64,000 nt of DNA, taken from Gerris lacustris (Eukaryota > Arthropoda > Insecta > Hemiptera > Gerridae). Each line of letters opens with the position of its first letter. The first letter of the stretch is position 1. The stretch is taken from assembly GCA_951217055.1 (NCBI GenBank), contig OX578282.1, forward strand, positions 56,055,311-56,119,310, written 5' to 3'. Shown here in pieces: positions 33,135 through 44,430 of the stretch. Below the pieces are notes generated by a model. It searched no databases and was not told where the DNA came from. It worked only from the letters and a program-made list of their open reading frames with translations. A program made the position numbers and the translations under genes.

Positions 33135-33871
33135 TTGAAGCGAGCGTAGCGAGCTTCCTACATTCAACGAAATATGCTCCGTGTCTGTCTGTCTGTCTGT
33201 CAGTAACGTTTACGCGTGTGACGATAACTTGAGTAAAAGTTGACCGATTTAGTTGAAATTTGGTATACATGTTCCTCTTACTAATACTCAGGCTAAGTTC
33301 GTTGGACAGCGTGATCCGTCCATGAGTTCGCGCGCAACGCTCGCGTAAACGAGAGGTACAAAAATTAAATTGGAATTTCAGGACGGGAAAAGATTCTATC
33401 ATCATCTACTCGATGAGACGAACATTTTTTTCAAATAACATTTTTTACTAAAACCAACAGCGACACCGCTATGACTTAATAAAGATCGCTAAAACTATTA
33501 AAGCGGACCTAAACGTTTATAATAGAGAAAACAACCTTTTTACCGATATCTTACGTTCTAACGAAACGATTTTAATAAAACTTCATATACACCATCTAAT
33601 GCACAATTGAAACAGGTATGCAAAATTTCAATTTGATACATGCAGTAGTTTGTTTGTAGCAAAGAGATACAAATTATAAATATTGAAATAGAGATGTGTG
33701 GTTAGAAGAATAGTAAGAATGCGGGGTGGTTCCCTTACTACTAGCCACTGTACTACTACCAGACCCACTATCTATCAACTCATCATGATTCACAATAATC
33801 TTTTTTTTCAATATTCAATACATATTTATTACTATACGCTCGCTTCAATGATAGAGCCACGCGATGCCTAG
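33135..33871 (+). mobile_element. GAAGCGAGCG-family element, copy 2
   Basis: It starts TTGAAGCGAGCGTAGCGAGC and ends ...ACGCTCGCTTCAATGATAGA...GCGATGCCTAGT. It carries a GTCTGTCTGTCTGTC patch, TTGAAATTTGGTATACATG and AGCAAAGAGATACAAATTAT. It is followed after about 160 bp by a second copy in the same orientation. Confidence 0.88.
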
Positions 33872-34034
33872 TTTAATTTTCATTTTGTAATTGAAACTTT
33901 ATTGTTAAAAATTAACTTTTCCGTCAATTTTTTTATAACACATATTTAATTTACAAAAAAATCTATTTTTGCTGATAGATTTAAGTTTATTATTATTATT
34001 TCGCCTAAACAATTTAATCATTGTTTCTAATTAA

Positions 34035-34777
34035 TTGAAGCGAGCGTAGCGAGCTTCCTACATTCAACGAAATATGCTCCGTGTCTGTCTGTCTGTCTGT
34101 CTGTCAGTAACGTCCACGCGTGTGACGATAACTTGAGTAAAAGTTGACCGATTTAGTTGAAATTTGGTATACATGATCCTCTTACTAATACTCAGGCTAA
34201 GTTCGTTGGACAGCGTGATCCGTCCAAGAGTTCGCGCGCAACGCTCGCGTAAACGAGAGGTTCAAAAATTAAATTGGAATTTCAGGACGGGAAAAGATTC
34301 TATCATCATCTATTCCATGAGACGAACATTTTTTTCAAATAACATTTTTTAGTAAAACCAACAGCGACACCGCTATGAATTAATAAAGATCGCTAAAACT
34401 ATTAAAGCGGGCCTAAACGTTTAAAATAGAGAAAACAACCTTTTTACCGATATCTTACGTTCTAACGTAACGATTTTAATAAAACTTCATAGACACCATC
34501 TGATGCACAATTGAAACAGGCATGCAAAATTTCAATTTGATACATGCAGTAGTTTGTTTGTAGCAAAGAGATACAAATTATAAATATTGAAATAGAGATG
34601 TGTGGTTAGTGGAATAGTAAGAATGCGGGGTGGTTCCCTTACTACTAGCCGCTGCACTACTACCAGACCCATTATCTATCAACTCATCATGATTCACAAT
34701 AATCTTTTTTTTTCAATATTCAATACATATTTATTACTATACGCTCGCTTCAATGATAGAGCCACGCGATGCCTAGT
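34035..34777 (+). mobile_element. GAAGCGAGCG-family element, copy 3
   Basis: It is nearly identical to the copy at 33135, in the same orientation, with one extra CTGT unit. The 62-residue frame at 34164-34352 repeats the frame in copies 1 and 4 and is not a gene. The close tandem placement suggests segmental duplication or insertion at a preferred site. Confidence 0.88.
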
Positions 34778-34895
34778 TATATAACATCATTGTTATTAAT
34801 ATTCAACTTGTTATTAACAATTACGAAATTGGATCCCTTTCACGTACATAGTATAATTTTGGATGACGACAGGTTTATTTGGATAAAAATTACTG

Positions 34896-34967
34896 TGACC
34901 CCGACGTGATTTGAACACGCAACCTTCTGATCTGGAGTCAGACGCGCTACCGTTGCGCCACGGAGTC
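34896..34967 (-). tRNA. tRNA-Trp (CCA), intact, second copy
   Basis: All 72 bases equal those of the gene at 32377-32448, including acceptor stem, CCA anticodon and T arm. A five-T terminator lies just downstream (plus-strand A run 34885-34889). The immediate flanks (aaaatta.tg before, ccttgc after) also match, which indicates a recent duplication of a slightly larger unit. Confidence 0.95.
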
Positions 34968-35654
34968 CTTGCATCATATTTCACTTGCAAATATAAATAT
35001 AAAAAATACATCTTACTACTTCTATATTATATTTTATTTTTTATAAACCTATATTTTTAAAAGTATAGATACAATAATGTAATATAAAATTGATTTTTTA
35101 CTAAGACCTCAAAGCATTGATGCATATCATGGTGTAGTATTTATAATACAAATAAGTGCTTTGTTAAAATGAATGCCATATATCTTTCCCTCTTAATACA
35201 TGAATTATTAATATTTTGAGCCACCTTTTAATTGTTTATCTATTTTAAGCAAGGGTAGGCAATTAAAATAATGAAAGAACGCTTCATTCTATTATTTCAG
35301 CATTTGTCTCTTAAATTTTAACTTTCTTTGAGTTAGGAGTACAGTTTTCTTGAGGTAGGAGTACTGTTTTCTTTCACCAAATTCAAAATTATTTTAGACT
35401 TTTCTTAGATATATTTAAAAGTAGGGACAACAGTTAAAATTAAATCCTTTTAATGACGGTTTGGGCTTTATTTACTAATACTAATTGTACGATACCAACA
35501 TTTTTGTAACGTAACCGCGCATTTTCATCTTTATCGTTGTAGATGTTTAACTTATCAGGTGCTTCCATATTTCATTAATGATAAAGCTCTAATTGTTCTT
35601 ACGAACAATTCTGTTTCCCACAAATTTATACAACTTGATCGCCAAAAATCAACG
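34968..35654. other. Intergenic DNA between tRNA copies
   Basis: It contains a short direct duplication (gagttaggagtacagttttct / gaggtaggagtactgttttct, about 35330-35370). No gene recognised. Confidence 0.45.
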
Positions 35655-35726
35655 TGTTCCCGACGTGATTTGAACTCGTACCCTTCTGATTTGGAGTCAG
35701 ACACCTTACCGTTGTACTACGGAGTC
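35655..35726 (-). pseudogene. Decayed tRNA-Trp copy
   Basis: The 72-nt alignment to the two intact genes keeps the CCA anticodon loop and the TTCAAATCACGTCGGG block. The acceptor stem has two mismatches (GACTCCG against CGGGAAC) and the D arm has several changes (GTAGTACAACGGTAAGG). A five-T terminator is still present (35644-35648 on the plus strand). Probably not a working tRNA. Confidence 0.8.
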
Positions 35727-35770
35727 TTAGTCTAGTAGGTGATTGCTTATCAAGTTTTAAGTAACATATA

Positions 35771-36258
35771 CTACGGTCACACATCGTTTTGAAAGCGTTT
35801 CGGGTCCAATTCGTTTTCAAAACGATTCCCGTTCACACAACAAAAAATACAGGTGATCGAAATATTTGTTTTCGAAATCTCGTAACGGTGACGTCACGTG
35901 TGATAAACCTTCTTTCTTGTTACCTAATATGTCCGCGAATTTTTACATTTTATTTACAAGTTATTAAAAGTTTTTACACGTTCTTGATAGTATTAACTTT
36001 TGTTTAAAAACGTTTTTGCACTTTAAAAAAAATAAACGGAAGCTCACGAAAACAAAGAACTTAAAAAGTGGAAAAGAGTAAAATAACCTGATATCTCGAT
36101 CCCCTCCACGACCTGTTCATACGAGCGTTTTGAATTTCGATCCCCCGTTCCGATCACGGTATTTTTGGTGGAGCGGATTTAACCCGATACGATCCGTCGA
36201 TCTCCATTCGTTCAGCGTTTTGAACTAGCGGATCGTTTTCAAAACGATGTGTGACGTA
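35771..36258. mobile_element. MITE with TCACACATCGTTTT ends (488 bp)
   Basis: The left end CTACGGTCACACATCGTTTT mirrors the right end (AAACGATGTGTGACGTAG) with one indel. TA dinucleotides flank both sides. Further inverted words (CAAAACGAT, GATCGGAAC types) lie inside. The body contains TGACGTCACGTG near 35890, a CRE octamer overlapping an E box. A truncated relative lies at 55727-55849. Confidence 0.75.
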
Positions 36259-36423
36259 GTAATATAAAAATAAGTTAAAAATGTACATAGGTAAACCTTT
36301 TTGAGTAATAAATCTGGCGCCCCCCCTCCCCGCTACTTTTGAGAATGCGCCTCTATAACTTACAAAATTCACAACATGGAAAATGGTACTGAGTATTATT
36401 TTCAAACAGATTATTATTTTTTT

Positions 36424-37464
36424 ACTTTCTCATATAAAGAGAGAGTATTGTCATGGCGGTGAAGATACGATTTTGATGGATTTACGTTTTGATGTCCCTG
36501 AATCCAAAAAAGTGTTTTTTGTTTTTTTTTTAAACAATTCTCTCTGCCGTTTCTCCGTGCAGACACCTTAAACCTAAACTATTTTTACGATTTTGACGAA
36601 ATTTGGCATACAAGTTTCAAAAATCATATCCGGAGTCAAAATCGAGAAATGAATTTTAGAATTTAATTTGGGACTCTGCCCCCCCCCCCCCCCCCCCCCT
36701 CGGGAGCCAGGGTGGCCGAGGTCGCAAAGACACCGGGCAGCTGTCACTGAGTCGAGGCAACTCGAGGTCGTGGGTTCGATCCCGGGCCGTGATACGCTGA
36801 ATGCATCTATGAATCGCGGACGGAGCAGGGCGAGGGACACCCCCTGAGGGGTTCCCTTCCCCCACGTCGTCTAGTGGGTTCGATCCGTGTCATGAAATGT
36901 GATCTGTATCTATGGTTCGAGGTCGGAGTAGGGCGAGGGGATCCCCTGAGGGGTCCTCTTCCTCCACACTTTGAAGCACGCTCATATAGCTTACTAATGA
37001 CCACATCATACTCGCTTCGGCGGTACAATGTACAAATGTATGATGTGTGAAGTAGCTGGAACTCTCCACCACGGGGAAGTAAAATGGATCCACTGTAGGC
37101 CTGATTGCGAGGTTCGAACAAGTGGTTCGTCCTACCCGTCTAGTAGGAAGTACTAGTTAACTACTACTACTACTACTCCCCCCCCCCCCCCAAAAAAAAA
37201 CTGAAAAAACGTGAAACAAATTAATTCTCGTAAACAGTTTCGACGATTTTGATTAAAACATTCTTAAATGTAGTCCATTTAAAAACAAATCTAACGATAA
37301 AGCCGTTTTCCCGGGAAAATTCTAGTTCGATTCCCCGCCGAGGAGAAGTTATTTTATGATAAATTCTGATATAATGTTCAATAATAATTAAATAAACCTA
37401 CGAAAAATAATAAATAAAAAATACTTGGCCAAGTAAGTAATTATGAACTCATATATGAGAAAGT
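36424..37464 (+). mobile_element. ACTTTCTCATATA-family element carrying a nested SINE
   Basis: Perfect 13-bp terminal repeats ACTTTCTCATATA and TATATGAGAAAGT bound it. The halves match the copy at 25214 on each side of the SINE at 36701-37177. Poly(C) runs lie on both sides of the SINE (36679-36699 and about 37178-37191). A B-box-like GTTCGATTCCCC occurs near 37327. Confidence 0.85.
36701..37177 (+). mobile_element. tRNA-derived SINE with trinucleotide tail (copy 2)
   Basis: Same structure as the minus-strand copy at 18572: head CGGGAGCCAGGGTGGCCGAG, B-box-like GGGTTCGATCC at about 36773 and again near 36868, two tandem body units with CCCCTGAGGGG, and an (ACT)n tail. It sits between two poly(C) runs, so the target duplication is probably C-rich and cannot be delimited. 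Confidence 0.9.
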
Positions 37465-38414
37465 TTGTCTAAGTTGTCTCGGAACGATTTTTTTTTGTTA
37501 TTAATTTTTCGATCCGCGAAATTTTTAGTGATGTTTCTCGGTCTTCGAATGAAAAAGGTTGGGACTTCGGCTCTAAAGGTCAAATAGTAAGTGATGAATA
37601 ATTTAGGTGACTGAATTTTAAAATTGATTTACAGTTATTCAATGTAATTTATGTTAAAAAGTTTAATAAATGTCAATTCTAAGGAGAAAGGTCAAGTTTG
37701 TCTCAAGTGGAATGGGTAAAGTTAAGTTGTTAACTGAAGGAAAATATCTTTATACTAAAGTAACTCGATTATTTGGGCCATCTTTCACAAGCTAAGACTT
37801 TATTTGTGTTTGAGAGGCACTATAACTTTATTTTCATTTTGAGTTTCATCTTTCTTCCTTCTTAGAAATCTTTTTCTCAATTTTTATCTCCTTAAACTTT
37901 TTGGATACTTGCAGACTATTTCTTAGTTTTCTCTATATAAAAATCTTTCTTCTGTACATCTTCATTATTTTCTTAAGATGAAATTGATTTTTTAAAAAAA
38001 TTAAATTATCTCAGTTATTTTTTTTACCTTATGTTACTTGAAGGGTTTGACAAACCTTTTCTATGGATTTTTTTTTTGTGTTAATAGAGAGGTTTTCATA
38101 AAGTAATTTTTTTTTCTCATAAAATATGCAACGTATAAATAATTCCTTAAAACCCGTTTTTGTTTTTGGACAAAGGATAACTCCGATTTTTTCGTTTGTT
38201 AAAAATAATAGAGGGTGTCATAAAAGCTCAATTTGCAAGGAGACATGATAAAAAGGTGAATTGTTACAATAACGAAATCAAATATATGCATGTCCTTAGG
38301 GCGTCCTCCTTATTCATTTAACACCTTATTATGACTCATTTCCGTTTAAAAAGTTCGAACTCCTTAAACTTCAACCCTAGTTTTTGAGGCATGATTTTTT
38401 AGGGCTTCCCTAGT
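37465..38414. other. AT-rich intergenic DNA, nothing identified
   Basis: No gene or clear repeat border. Confidence 0.45.
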
Positions 38415-38878
38415 GGAACGAAGTTCCTTATGGCACGTTGCAACGTCTGGAGCCTGGGAGTGAATCCGAAAAAAAACACCGTCACAAAATTTACTGACGA
38501 CGATAACTTGAGTAAAAGATGACCGATTTAGTTGAAATTTGGTACACATGTCCATTTTACCAATGCCCAGAACGAATTTGTTGGACAACGTTATCCGCCC
38601 AAGCGTTCACGTGCATCGCTTGCGTCAACGAAACCTCAATGAAAAATTGGAATTTTAGGACAGGAAGAAATTCTAACTTCATCTATTCAACGAGACGAAC
38701 AACTTCTTTATTTATATTTTTTTTTAGAAAAACCAACACCAACACCGCTATGAAGTGTTAATGATCGCTAAATTTATTAATTGGACCTAAACATTTAAAA
38801 TAGAGAAAAAAACGTTTTTCTGACATCTTACGTTCTAACGTAACGGTTTTAATAAAACTTCATACACATCGTCTAGTC

Positions 38879-39850
38879 CAGCGTTTCACAAACTTTTTTT
38901 GACCGCGGCCGATATTTTAATTTCTCGCGACCCATCTTGAAAAAAAAAAATTATGTACATTGTACATAATTACAAAGAAACCATATTTTATAATAAAAAT
39001 CAAGTTATTTGTTTGTTTATTCATACTCAAAAATGGTAAAATAATTATATAAGAAAAAATTTAAGTAATTAAAATATTAACAATTATATTCATTTAAAAC
39101 TTTAGTGAATGAAGTAAGCTTTGTTTCCACATATTTTGTCCTTATTGCGAAGGATGATGATGTTTGTCATCACATAAAAATTTCAAATTAGGAGGTAATT
39201 ACGTTAATTTTATTCTCAAATTAGGTTTGACATCCAATATGTTTCGATACTTATTTTTTAAGTACACCAAGGCTAAGAACACAGCTTCACACGTATAAGT
39301 AGTGACAAAAGGCATTAAAAATTGTATCGCTTTTTCGCTTACGCTTGGATACGCCTTTTAGTGGTACAGTTACAAACACTTTTTTCAGATCGGTGTCGCA
39401 TGAAATTTTAATTACATTGTCAACTTCTTGTTCTAAGATTTAACATTTCTTCCTTTACAATTTCAACAGAAAAAGGATCTTTAATCCACATATTATTTGA
39501 AGGAATATACGGAAAGCAGTCTTTAAAACTGTTTACTAGCTCCGAAAGATGTTCTTGAATTGAAACTGATAGTGTTTCTAGATGTAAATCTCCTTCATCA
39601 TAGTTTGTATGGGTTTCAATAAATGTATATGTAATGTTTCAAAATATTTTAAATTTCTTCATTAAATTAATGTAGAAACTCCATTTTTTTCTAAGATAGG
39701 TTTAAATAAAAATATTTATTGATAATAATTTCATTTTAATGTTTATAATATAACACCGAATTTTTAACCGAAAACATTTTTTTCATGTTTTTACAATTTG
39801 TTTTTGCGACCCGGCAAAATTTTTCTACGGCCCATTGATTTTTCTACGAA
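38879..39850 (-). mobile_element. hAT element remnant
   Basis: The left border CAGCGTTTCACAAACTTTTT with GACCGCGGCC is a typical hAT terminus. The right part has GCGACCCGGCAAAATTTTTC and CTACGGCCCATTG. A transposase fragment is on the minus strand. No 8-bp duplication is visible, so the right border is inferred from where the host repeat resumes (CCTGATACAAG). Confidence 0.7.
39199..39620 (-). pseudogene. hAT transposase C-terminal fragment, frameshifted
   Basis: The minus-strand frame from 39620 encodes a stretch with FKDCFPYIPSNNMWIKDPF, the pattern that precedes the hAT dimerisation domain. After a stop and frameshift near 39445-39355, a second frame (39354-39199) encodes YPSVSEKAIQFLMPFVTTYT followed by CEAVFLALVYLKNKYRNIL and DVKPNLRIKLT, then a stop. 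This is the conserved C-terminal hATC dimerisation block (FPTTY.CE..FS.L..IKNK.RN.L). The N-terminal catalytic DDE part is missing. It cannot be functional. Confidence 0.85.
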
Positions 39851-40181
39851 CCTGATACAAGAAGAGGTTTTTGTGTAGTGAAGTGATATATTTTATAATA
39901 TTTTAAATGGAGTCTGGCCGGGGGGGTCTGAGGAAACAGTCTTGTTCCCTCAATACTCGGCTCTATACCACAACCTTCCGCTTTAACTATCAAGTCATCA
40001 TGGTTAACTATTTTCTTAATATTCAATACATATGTATTACAAGATGCTCGCTTCAATTATAAAAAAAGCCTTTCTTTTAATTTTGTCTCTTTTTTAACTC
40101 CGCCATGTATAAGTAGTTAGCATCGTATACTTCAGTGTATTATAATTTATATTTAATGAACAGCGGAAGGAACTTCGTTCC

Positions 40182-41200
40182 TACACCGAGTGTCCCATGA
40201 CACCAAACGTATTTTTTTTCCTGTGATTGGGTTATTACATATACGTAACTTCAATGTTTCATTTTTTTTTGTTAAGCACTTTCGGAGGTATGGTACATTA
40301 CAGACAGACAAGCGCAGGAATGTAAAAGGGTAACCTCGTTGTTGGCTACGGACTCTGAAAAGGAAAATATAAACTTTTTTCTCAACTCGTACACAAGCAT
40401 GTAAACTTTTAGTAGATGAAATATTTGTGACCGAGTAAAGCGAGGACTCTGGTTTAACTCGACTCACATTGGCGGTCGTCAGTTTGTTTCTTACGTAGAC
40501 ACGGCCAAACGTGTAGTGAAACTAAACAAAATAATATAAAGGATAAGAAAATTATAAATCACTCAAATTCTTTTTAATGAGTATTAACACCAAATCGCTG
40601 TTTAGATCTGTTGCAATCTCATCTGCTGTGGCTTTCTTTCTTTATTCCTGTTTGGTTTATTCAGTAATCCAAGCTATTTTACGATAATGGGCTTGTAAAA
40701 TGGCAGTTATAAGGGCAGAGAAAAACTAGTAAAAGAACAATTTCAAGAGCTGTAAACTACCAAGCACAAAGAAACCTAAGCAAGATAAATCCAAGTTTAA
40801 ACTCGTATAATAATTACATTGCTCTTTAATTCCTCATTCTGAGCTAAAAACATTAACAGGACTAAAACCTTTTGAAGGAGAAGGAGAACCTTGAATAGGA
40901 AATAAAAGAGATAAATTAATAAATGATCCACTAATATAATAATAAAAACTACAATTTGTGTCAAATATTTGTTGACGGCGCGGAAAAGACAAATAAATGG
41001 GGTGAGGAGCCAATGAGAACCTAGGATTTTTCCCTATAATTTTCCTGTGTTTGGGTTATTTATTACACATAACATAATTGAAATCTTTCAGATGTATATG
41101 TTGGGTACTTTCGGAGATCACGTGTGTTACAGACAGACAGACATTCAAGCGCAGGATTGTAGAAGGGTCCTAGTTTTGACTACGGACCCTAAAACCATTA
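40182..41200. repeat. Two inverted fragments of the GGGTCCGTAG repeat family
   Basis: At about 40185-40360 and 41030-41195, phrases such as GTGATTGGGTTATTACATA or GTTTGGGTTATTTATTACAC, TTTCGGAG, ACAGACAGAC, CAAGCGCAGGA and CTACGGACYCT occur in the same order. They correspond to the reverse of the family seen at 3536. DNA between them shows no gene. Confidence 0.5.
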
Positions 41201-41249
41201 TTTTTTAATCAAATTAATATTTTAATGTTAGCGAAATTTCGCCCACATT

Positions 41250-41660
41250 AATAAACATGTCTAATCTTACACTCCTTAATGTAAATATTCGTTTAATGAA
41301 CATCATTTCCGGTGAAATCCGCAACACGAAGGGGTTGAACTCAGACGTTTCGCTTCCAGTACTGGAAGCATCTTCAGGGGTGTGGCACATTGTGATGTTT
41401 ACTTGAAGCAACAACAAGACATACTGACGACTGGAGTGAAGGACGTACTACTGTACTACTTATAGTAGTTTATACTAGCTTTCTGGAACATAGATTATAC
41501 TCGGATTCCCCGGGGGTTCCTTGATTCGGGTTAATCCTTTGACGCTATCGGGCGGGTGCTGCCTATTCGTCGATGTTCCTTTGACACAGGTGCTAACCAG
41601 AGGTTTCCAGGTCTGGGAAAGAGTGAATCCATCCTCTCTGTTGAAGTTCTCTCGATCTCA
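41250..41660 (-). repeat. Solo terminal arm of a Penelope-like element
   Basis: The stretch matches the left arm of the Penelope-like element at 57560: GTGAAATCCGC..CACGAAGG, GTTTCGCTTCCA, GCATCTTCAGGGGTGTGG, GATGTTTACTTGA, GATTCCCCGGGGGTTCCTTG. It ends with TCTGGGAAAGAGTGAATCCA, which recurs inverted near 58380-58410. Read on the minus strand it has CTGAAGA, a perfect hairpin GCTTCCAGTACTGGAAGC and GAAAC, resembling a hammerhead ribozyme core. Confidence 0.75.
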
Positions 41661-42555
41661 ATAGCATCATTTATATAATCGAGTAGTGTTCCGACGATGG
41701 CGATGACTCACCTCGAAATGATTTATTATTGCTAAGCTGAGGTGACCACTTTTATTGCGATAGAAATAAATGTTTGTTTTGATTTGTTGATCTTCAAATA
41801 GATAGAATAACATATCTTAGTAGATATAATAACTTCGTAATTAGATATAATAACTTATCTAATATCTAAATTAATTTACTTAATTTTACTTTTTTCTAAA
41901 TATAAAATTAAGCCCTTTGATACGGGCTTAGGGGTTCGTAATTATATAATCGACTACCGTTTTATTATCTCGTTTCTTCGTAATATATAATATGTTTAAT
42001 TTATTTAAATCGATAATATTTTAGGTTTCTTTTGTAGGAAATTAAGCTTAATTTGGTTTTCTTTATTCCTTACAACAGAGGAAGCATTAAATTTTATATT
42101 GTGAAGTTAAATGGTAAGTGTAGGTATGCGTTCGTATATCATCATACCTCAACTAATTATCTAAAACTTTCCTCGCATAAAGGAGGAATGTGCTGAAGTA
42201 TGCTCTACATACTTCAGCTTCCTATCCCATCACCCATTCTTCATTAGCCTTGATTACATCTTCTTTAGTTAAATACCCTCAAAAGATATATATAGGAAAA
42301 CATGTATTACAATTTAGAAAGTTGGATGGTTGTAAAACTGTGTTCTACAAACCCTTAAATTACCCGTAAAATAAAGTAAAACATGTGAACAAATTTGTTT
42401 CATTTGACTTGCACTTAGTGTTCAAGTTAAAAGAAAAAACTTTAGCTGCCTTGTAAACCATACTTAAATGGATAAAGAAGATAAAAACACTTTGTCTTAA
42501 AAGTTTTGTCCATATTACGTTTAAAGTCTAAAACTCTGATATGAGATTCGGTTTG
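41661..42555. other. AT-rich intergenic DNA, nothing identified
   Basis: A short ATAATAACTT duplication near 41825-41860; no gene recognised. Confidence 0.45.
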
Positions 42556-42868
42556 TCACTAGAAAGGAAAAATCGAACAAAGTTTTTACTTCAGATTTTC
42601 AATTGAATTAAACGTTTTTGTTTAAACTTTCACTGAAATATGCTGAAAACACTTCAACAAGGTAGCTAAAATTTGCAGTACAAAAGTAAACAAAACATTT
42701 CTTAGTATTAGATTAACTTTGCATTTTTTTTTTATTTTAAGGAGTGTTTTGTTAATATTTGGACTGCGAATTTTAGCTACCTTATTGAAGTATTTTAAGC
42801 ATATTTCAGTGAAAGTTTAAACAAATTTTAAGTTTTGTTATATCGTTTTAAAGGTAGTGAAATGGGTC
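42556..42868. mobile_element. Foldback element with ~90-bp arms
   Basis: The left arm (GTTTAAACTTTCACTGAAAT, ATGCT.AAA, ACTTCAA.AAGGTAGCTAAA, AACAAAACA) is mirrored by the right arm at about 42740-42833 around a 30-bp AT-rich centre. Weaker similarity extends outward to CACTA words at both sides. Confidence 0.75.
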
Positions 42869-43061
42869 AGTTTTTTTAGCTCTTCAGACACTATGGTATT
42901 AACAAAGTTGTGGTGGTTTTCAATATCACTCAATTTTTTTAACTACTCTTATTTTACTTTGTAATTGAGTGTAAGTTCCTTTTTAAATGTAATAAGTGGG
43001 TTATATTGTAAGTCATTTTAATGCTCTTTCTAGAGGTGAAAACCGTAACTCTTTAACTTTT

Positions 43062-43350
43062 TGCTTCCGAGCTTACCGAAGTTAACGGAAGCATTGTGTT
43101 CACTTTTGAGAACGAAAAACTTTTGTCTCCGAGTTTAAAAATTGCAAGACAGAAACCCGTTTCAGATATCAGGGAACATTTTTGGTCTCGTTTCGGTCTG
43201 TCGGTCTGTGTGCCCGCGAATTATGAAACGTGTGACGATAACTTGAGTAAATGTCGACTGATTTTGATGAAATTTGGTAGACATGTTCATTTTACCAATG
43301 CCCAGGATGAGTTCGTTGGACAACGTTATCCGTCCAAGCGTTCGTTAATT
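43062..43350 (+). repeat. Repeat copy starting with GCTTCCG...CGGAAGC hairpin
   Basis: The start GCTTCCGAGCTTACCGAAG with CGGAAGC can fold. Then come GACAGAAACCCGTTTCAG, TTTTTGGTCTCGTTTCGG, TGACGATAACTTGAGTAAAT, TGATGAAATTTGGTAGACAT and CCAATGCCCAGG. Related copies are at 13002 and 51037. Confidence 0.7.
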
Positions 43351-44122
43351 GGTATTCGAAACCGGATAGACGCCACTTCACTTAATCATCTACCCATTTG
43401 ACCACGGAGCGTGGAGCCTATAGTCGGGAATTGAATTCGGACCTGCTGCGAGAAGTACGTACACATACATCAAAGAGCTACCAGTACCGTCAGACGCCAG
43501 ACATATCATTTAATGGCGTCAATTTGCTTTTATAATTCTTCGTAAAACTCTTCGCAAAAATAAAGTCGTGAATATAATTAATTCGATGCGGGTTACTAGA
43601 CACTTAATTGCGGTAATACAAATCGCTGTACAGCTCTGTAAAAGTTTAATAACTTAGACAAACTTTCTCTTTTTTGCCTTTTTTCTTTATGCTCTATTAT
43701 CTCAGAAGCTTGATATTCCTGGTAAATCGAGTTCGGTCGTAAATATTGGGCTAAAATCAATTTCTCCTCAATGTCTGACCCTACTGAATATGTATACCCA
43801 CTATCTATACAGATGTGAAATACCATCAGATCATCTCTATTTCGTAAACATTGTTTTACCCTTTGTGTAAAATGTCCAGCTACGCTACTGTTTCATCTCA
43901 ACTGTACTAAAACATTGCGTTTAGTCAGAACCCTCTAACTAAATAATTCAAGACCGATAAACACACACCTTTGAGAGGAATTTAAGAAACAACGTGGCTA
44001 GAGACTTTATAAGAAAGAGTTGTATCTAATAGAATCCTCCATATCCAATCCTACCTTTCAGGCAACTCTTCAACCACTTCAACTTGTCATTTGTTATTCT
44101 AAACATTACTCTCTCAAATAAA
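43351..44122. other. Intergenic DNA, nothing identified
   Basis: No gene recognised; small antisense frames lack motifs. Confidence 0.4.
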
Positions 44123-44130
44123 ATCTCGAG

Positions 44131-44422
44131 TAGGGTTGGGACATCGTTGTCGGTATATCGAAATATCTGTTTGGAGTGTCGATGCTTCGGCAACGTCGAT
44201 GTTGACCCGATGAAACATCGAATAAAAGACGACGAAATTTGCGAAATCGGCAAGCTTTCTTTTGCTCAAAGTAAAAGTTTGGAAGACCAGCGACTTTTTT
44301 CGCTTATAGGGTGGGGAGATCGATGTCGATGCTTCGAAAACATCAATGTTTTGGCTAACGCTGACATTGATGTTGGTTCTGTTCAATGACGAACATCGAA
44401 AACAAACGATGTCCCAACCCTA
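44131..44422. mobile_element. hAT-type MITE (292 bp)
   Basis: The ends TAGGGTTGGGACATCG and its perfect reverse complement bound the element. The flanks ATCTCGAG (44123-44130) and AACTCGAG (44423-44430) agree at 7 of 8 positions, fitting an 8-bp hAT duplication. Many CATCGA/TCGATG words fill the interior. The overlapping ORFs on both strands are by-products of the inverted sequence. Confidence 0.85.
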
Positions 44423-44430
44423 AACTCGAG

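Larger units (their letters stand above)
38415..40181 (+). mobile_element. GGAACGAAGTTCC-bounded repeat carrying a hAT remnant
   Basis: It is bounded by GGAACGAAGTTCC (38415-38427) and its inverted form GGAACTTCGTTCC (40169-40181). It contains TGACGATAACTTGAGTAAAA and TTGAAATTTGGTACACATG, showing kinship with the GAAGCGAGCG family, and ends with TCAATACATATGTATTACAA before GCTCGCTTCAATTAT. A shorter copy without the hAT insert lies at 60050-60799, which supports the boundaries of the insertion. Confidence 0.7.

Noticed and set aside
38879..39850. hAT with defined 8-bp target duplication
   Set aside because: The flanking 8-mers do not match, so the right end is probably lost.
44084..44389. 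About 100-codon ORFs on both strands
   Set aside because: They fall in a palindromic hAT-type MITE; mirrored sequence produces frames on both strands.
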